Positions 60,867-64,000 of a stretch of 64,000 nucleotides of DNA are shown here, piece by piece; the first letter of the stretch is position 1; every line of letters starts with the position of its first letter. The DNA lies in the NCBI RefSeq assembly GCF_024053505.1, contig NZ_JAMXQS010000003.1:1-64000 (forward strand), written 5' to 3'. The DNA comes from Mesorhizobium liriopis. Lineage in GTDB: Bacteria; Pseudomonadota; Alphaproteobacteria; Rhizobiales; Rhizobiaceae. The position numbers and the translations under genes are program-made. The notes beneath the pieces were generated by a model. That model worked only from the letters and a program-made list of their open reading frames with translations, was not told the origin of the DNA and searched no databases.

Positions 60867-60938
60867 GGAAACTCCCACGTCGCCCACAGGCGAAGCCACT
60901 GCATGTTGATCCAGGGCGCGTTCGCGCCACAATTGTCG

Positions 60939-61919
60939 TCAGGCTGCGGACAGATTTCCGGACCCACCGATTTCCTCGATCTCCGCTGAGATCGCCTCTC
61001 GCAGCGAGCGATGGTGTCTCGCATAGCCGACGACCTTGCTAACTCCCTCGTCGAGGACCTGCGGCACCGAACCGAACAACTCGTCCGCGTTGCCGTCCTC
61101 GATCTCGAAGCGGGAGCCCGGAAGCTGGGCAGCGACTTCGTCGCAGAAGGACCGCATCGTCGCGTAGTCGCCCGCCAGGTTGAAGAACCGTCCGCCGGCA
61201 AGCACATTCGTCTCGACGGAAGCCAGCGCGACGAACGCGCCGACGACATCGTCGATATGGATTGCTTGGAAGGCTGCCCTGCCGTTCGGGATCGAAACAA
61301 TCTGCCCGCTCGCCGCGGTGGCCACGACATTCGCCAGTGCCTTGGCGCGGCCGTTTTTCCGGCTGGCGCCAACGACCGCTCCCGGCCGCAATCCCGTGAT
61401 CGTTATGCCGTGCTCACGCGCATAGAAGCCGGCCAGAAGCTCCATGTAGACCTTGCCAGCGCCGTAGACGGCGACGCCCTTGGCGCCCAGCAGCGCGGCG
61501 TCGTCGCCGAGCGGCAGGTCATCTGCTTTGTAGTCCGAGCGGCTGCCGAAGACGGTGACCGAGCTCGCGAGGATCACACGACCGATGCCCACCTCGCTGC
61601 AGGCCTGCAGGAGGCCGGTGCCGCCCACCGCATTGATGCGCGCAGCAGCGACGGGTTCGCGGTTTGCTTCCTCGCCCATGAGATAGGCGAGGTGATAGAC
61701 GATGTCGGCGCCGTCGACCGCAGCGCGGACCGCACCAGCGTCGGCAATATCGGCTTCCACGCACCGCAGCTTCGTCGGGTCGGCAGCCATGTGCGCGAGG
61801 TGCAGATCCACGGCCGTCACGTGTGCGCCGGCTTCAAGCAGCGACCGAACGAGCCGGCCACCGATGGCGCCTCCGGCGCCAGTGACGACAACCCTACTGG
61901 ATTTCAGCGCGTCCGTCAT
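60939..61919 (-). CDS. NAD-dependent epimerase/dehydratase family protein
   Basis: The 326-residue extended SDR has VVVTGAGGAIGGRLVRSLLE, DIVYHLAYLMGEEA, ILASSVTVFGS (catalytic Ser), and AVYGAGKVYMELL (YxxxK). Such enzymes act on sugars or as keto/hydroxy-acid dehydrogenases. It follows the thiolase gene by about 10 bases and is probably in the same operon. The substrate is not determined. Confidence 0.85.
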   Translation of the reverse strand: MTDALKSSRVVVTGAGGAIGGRLVRSLLEAGAHVTAVDLHLAHMAADPTKLRCVEADIADAGAVRAAVDGADIVYHLAYLMGEEANREPVAAARINAVGGTGLLQACSEVGIGRVILASSVTVFGSRSDYKADDLPLGDDAALLGAKGVAVYGAGKVYMELLAGFYAREHGITITGLRPGAVVGASRKNGRAKALANVVATAASGQIVSIPNGRAAFQAIHIDDVVGAFVALASVETNVLAGGRFFNLAGDYATMRSFCDEVAAQLPGSRFEIEDGNADELFGSVPQVLDEGVSKVVGYARHHRSLREAISAEIEEIGGSGNLSAA

Positions 61920-61928
61920 CGCTGTACG

Positions 61929-63080
61929 CTACGCCGACAGGACGTGAACGGTGCAGGCGCCGTTGTCGACGCCCCAGATGCCGCCGCCGGTGCAGTGAGC
62001 GAAGCCCACCTTGGCGCCCTCGACCTGACGCTCGCCCACGCGACCTTGGAGATGCCACATGATTTCGACGATCTGGGCGACGCCCGTCGCGCCCAGCGGA
62101 TGGCCGCGACACAAAAGTCCGCCGCTTGGATTTACCGGAATGCGGCCGCCGATGCTTGTTGCGCCCGACATCAGGAGCTCCAATCCCTCGCCTGGCTGGC
62201 AGAAGCCGAGGGCCTCGTAATAGATCACTTCGGCGATCGCCGCCGCGTCATGGACTTCGGCGAGATCGACGTCTTCCGGACCTATACCTGCCATCTCATA
62301 GGCCGCCTGCGCCGCGCCGATGGAAATGTCGGGCACCGTCAGGTCGCGATAGCCCTGCGCGAACTTTCCGCTGCGCACAACCGAACCCGAGACCTGGACG
62401 GCTTTCCTGTCGCTGCTCGCCCCTGGCTTGGCCGAAACGATAACTGCCGCCGCCCCGTCGGCATTGGGGCACATCTGCAAGAGAGTGATCGGGTCGGAGA
62501 CGGGCCTGGAGGCCAGCACTTCGGCGGCCGTGCAGGGATCGCGGAACTGCGCGAACGGATTCGTCACAGCGTGCCTGCGGTTCTTGACGGTGACTTCCGC
62601 GACCTGCTCAATGCTGCCGCCGTGCTTGTGGAGATAGGCGCGGGTCCGCATGGCGTAGAGTGCCGGCATGGTCAGGCCCTGCGCGATTTCAGGATCACCC
62701 GTGTCGAGGGCGAGAGGCCCCTTACCGCGCGCGCTCAACTGTTCCACGCCGACCACCAGCGCTGTTTCGACCTGGCCCGCGGCAACGGCGAGGCATGCCT
62801 GCGACAGCGCGGTGCCACCGCTCGAACAGGCGTTCTCGACGTTGTAGATCGGCATGCCGGTCATGCCGAGGTCCTTGAGCACGCGCTGGCCGCCTAGGCT
62901 GCCTTGGAACACGCTGCCTACGTAAGCGGCCTCGATTGCGTTGCGCTTCAGGGCGGCGTCATTCAGCGCCCCGATCACGGCGCTCTGCGCCATCGCTTCG
63001 GACGACCGTTCAGGAAACTTCCCGAAAGGCGTCATGGCGCCGCCGAGGAGGAAGACATTCTGTTGCCCGTACACGCTCAA
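61929..63080 (-). CDS. Thiolase-superfamily acyl-CoA acetyltransferase
   Basis: The 383-residue enzyme resembles SCP2-type thiolases and BbsB-like thiolases. Cys85 in ENACSSGGTAL, His327 in RGHPLGATG and Cys363 in HCTGGG retain the thiolase triad. It overlaps the OB-fold gene by 4 nt and starts with TTG (63080) or a GTG two codons later. The pair of a thiolase with a small Zn-ribbon/OB protein is known from benzylsuccinate and steroid breakdown. Here the retained Cys363 favours thiolysis over the aldolase variant. Confidence 0.87.
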   Translation of the reverse strand: MSVYGQQNVFLLGGAMTPFGKFPERSSEAMAQSAVIGALNDAALKRNAIEAAYVGSVFQGSLGGQRVLKDLGMTGMPIYNVENACSSGGTALSQACLAVAAGQVETALVVGVEQLSARGKGPLALDTGDPEIAQGLTMPALYAMRTRAYLHKHGGSIEQVAEVTVKNRRHAVTNPFAQFRDPCTAAEVLASRPVSDPITLLQMCPNADGAAAVIVSAKPGASSDRKAVQVSGSVVRSGKFAQGYRDLTVPDISIGAAQAAYEMAGIGPEDVDLAEVHDAAAIAEVIYYEALGFCQPGEGLELLMSGATSIGGRIPVNPSGGLLCRGHPLGATGVAQIVEIMWHLQGRVGERQVEGAKVGFAHCTGGGIWGVDNGACTVHVLSA

Positions 63081-63493
63081 TTCTCCTTCCCGGTGGCATT
63101 GGCGGCAGGCAGGAAGACGAAGCTCTCCCTGACCGAGCCGTCGGCTTCAGTCGCAATGGCCGCGTGGCCGATGTCCATCGCCATACCCGACTGTAGCTCT
63201 GTCGCTTCCCAACCCATAATCTGCCCTAGCACTCGAACGTCGCCGGGGAGATCGACGTAGCCGACTGCGTAAGGCACCTTGAAACCCTTTGGAGCGATGT
63301 GGACGACCGAATAGGAATAGAGTTTGCCGGGCCCGGCGACGCGGACGTCCTTCATCCGGTTGTCGCTGCCGCATTCGGTGCAGAACGTCCGCTTGGGCAC
63401 GAAACGGCGCCCGCATTCGAGGCATTCGCAGCCCGACAGTGTTGTTGCCGGTTCGGCGTCGATGCTCGAAGCCTTCAACTGACTGGTTTGCAT
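63077..63493 (-). CDS. Zn-ribbon/OB-fold protein (DUF35), thiolase partner
   Basis: The 138-residue protein has a zinc ribbon (CECLECGRRFVPKRTFCTEC, Cys pairs) followed by an OB fold (KLYSYSVVHIAPKGFKVPYA, GYVDLPGDVRVLGQI). DUF35 proteins form obligate complexes with SCP2-type thiolases. It is coupled to the thiolase gene by 4 nt, and lies 9 bases after the CoA-transferase. Confidence 0.88.
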   Translation of the reverse strand: MQTSQLKASSIDAEPATTLSGCECLECGRRFVPKRTFCTECGSDNRMKDVRVAGPGKLYSYSVVHIAPKGFKVPYAVGYVDLPGDVRVLGQIMGWEATELQSGMAMDIGHAAIATEADGSVRESFVFLPAANATGKEN

Positions 63494-63502
63494 CGTTGCC
63501 TC

Positions 63503-64000
63503 CTACGCCACTGCCTTGGACGATTTTAAGGTCGAGATGCGCTCGGCGGAGTAGCCGAGCGTCCGCTCGAGGATTTCGTCCGTGTGTTCGCCGAGCATCG
63601 GCGCGGACGCCGTCGGCACCTCTGGCATATCGGACAGCCGGACCGGAGCGCGCGCGAGTGTCAGCTTACCGACATGCGGATCCTCGACCTCGACCAGTGC
63701 GTGGCGGGCCTTGAGGTGCTCGCACTTCACGAGGTCGCGTCCAGTCTGGACCTTGCCTGCCGGCACGCCGAAACCGTCGAGCGTGGTCACCACGTCGTCG
63801 GCGGTTCGCGCGGCCATCCACTCCTCGACCCAGGGCTCCCACTCCGCGGTGTTGGCGGCGCGCATGCGGCCCGTCGCCGTCGACGGGTTCGTTATCCAGT
63901 CCTCGCGCCCGAGCGCCTTGCAGAAACGCGCCCAGATAAATTCGTTGGGTGTAATGAGCGCGACGAAGCCGTCGCTGACCGCGAAGGTGCGATAGGGCGC
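63503..64000 (-). CDS. CaiB/BaiF-family CoA-transferase, C-terminal part
   Basis: The window edge cuts the gene; 165 codons of the C-terminal part are visible. FAVSDGFVALITPNEFIWAR and FGVPAGKVQTGRDLVKCEHL, then HLKARHALVEVEDPHVGKL and a final LGYSAERISTLK match family III CoA-transferases such as succinyl-CoA:(R)-benzylsuccinate or mesaconate/itaconate transferases. The catalytic Asp is outside the window. It is the first visible gene of the thiolase operon and could activate the pathway acid as CoA ester. Confidence 0.87.
   Translation of the reverse strand, partial: APYRTFAVSDGFVALITPNEFIWARFCKALGREDWITNPSTATGRMRAANTAEWEPWVEEWMAARTADDVVTTLDGFGVPAGKVQTGRDLVKCEHLKARHALVEVEDPHVGKLTLARAPVRLSDMPEVPTASAPMLGEHTDEILERTLGYSAERISTLKSSKAVA

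Noticed and set aside
61011-62897. A 628-codon open frame on the plus strand
   Set aside because: It lies opposite the epimerase and thiolase genes, both with clear motifs. Its translation is rich in Arg, His, Asp and Val without domains: a shadow caused by high GC.
1-64000. CRISPR arrays, rRNA genes and intact prophage or integrase genes
   Set aside because: No regularly spaced repeats, rRNA-like stretches or complete integrase genes were seen on reading both strands.

Overview
The window reads as a high-GC alphaproteobacterial chromosome, most like the Hyphomicrobiales (rhizobia-related, Mesorhizobium/Phyllobacteriaceae-type). The basis is the ubiE-ubiB-coaBC order, a rhizobial-type FtsI, a DUF6894 protein, an ScfR/RamB-type regulator divergent from a long isocitrate lyase, and tightly packed operons with 4-nt stop/start overlaps, several using TTG or GTG starts. 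This is inference from gene content; no marker gene fixes the genus.

Positions 1-21,560 look like core chromosome. A D-amino-acid dehydrogenase and an amino-acid-binding protein (169-2,189) are divergent from pxpB-pxpC of 5-oxoprolinase. pxpA lies on the other strand in an overlapping operon with coaBC, a biotin carrier protein and a biotin-carrier-like twin without the biotin lysine. ubiE-ubiB follow. From 9.5 to 20 kb there is a nucleoside uptake and salvage block: add, upp, deoA, a purine nucleoside phosphorylase, cdd, two permeases, a double ATPase and a BMP-type binding protein. SlyX-like and anti-sigma-like small genes sit inside it. msrA, a small membrane protein and tRNA-Ser(GGA) close the region.

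Positions 21,560-42,770 are accessory and patchy. Next to the tRNA is an 829-residue protein joining a restriction-type nuclease-like N-terminus to a P-loop ATPase, a candidate anti-phage system. After it come a 0.9-kb gene-free stretch, a Crp/Fnr regulator, small genes including a stand-alone repressor-like HTH protein, a cupredoxin, a MerR/metal P-type ATPase pair with a clear operator, a dead IS5-family copy, an SDR/AraC pair, an FtsI-type penicillin-binding protein divergent from a TetR regulator, the tail of another ftsI copy, an ScfR/RamB-like regulator divergent from isocitrate lyase across a strong palindrome, and a dead IS481-family copy.

Positions 42,774-64,000 hold a catabolic cluster, almost all on the minus strand. 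It contains a fused E1 alpha/beta dehydrogenase, a VOC protein, an SDR, an SsuABC/NMT1-type importer, an MBL-fold hydrolase, a NIPSNAP protein, a two-subunit class I fumarase/tartrate dehydratase, a complete four-subunit succinate-dehydrogenase-like complex, BioY, another SDR, a LysR regulator with its own T-N11-A box, a quinone oxidoreductase, an orphan biotin carboxylase, an NAD-dependent epimerase/dehydratase, a thiolase with its Zn-ribbon/OB-fold partner, and a CaiB-type CoA-transferase cut by the window end. The set suggests import of an organic acid, CoA activation, thiolytic cleavage, and oxidation plus hydration of a succinate-like intermediate by enzymes separate from the housekeeping TCA cycle. 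The substrate cannot be read from the sequence.
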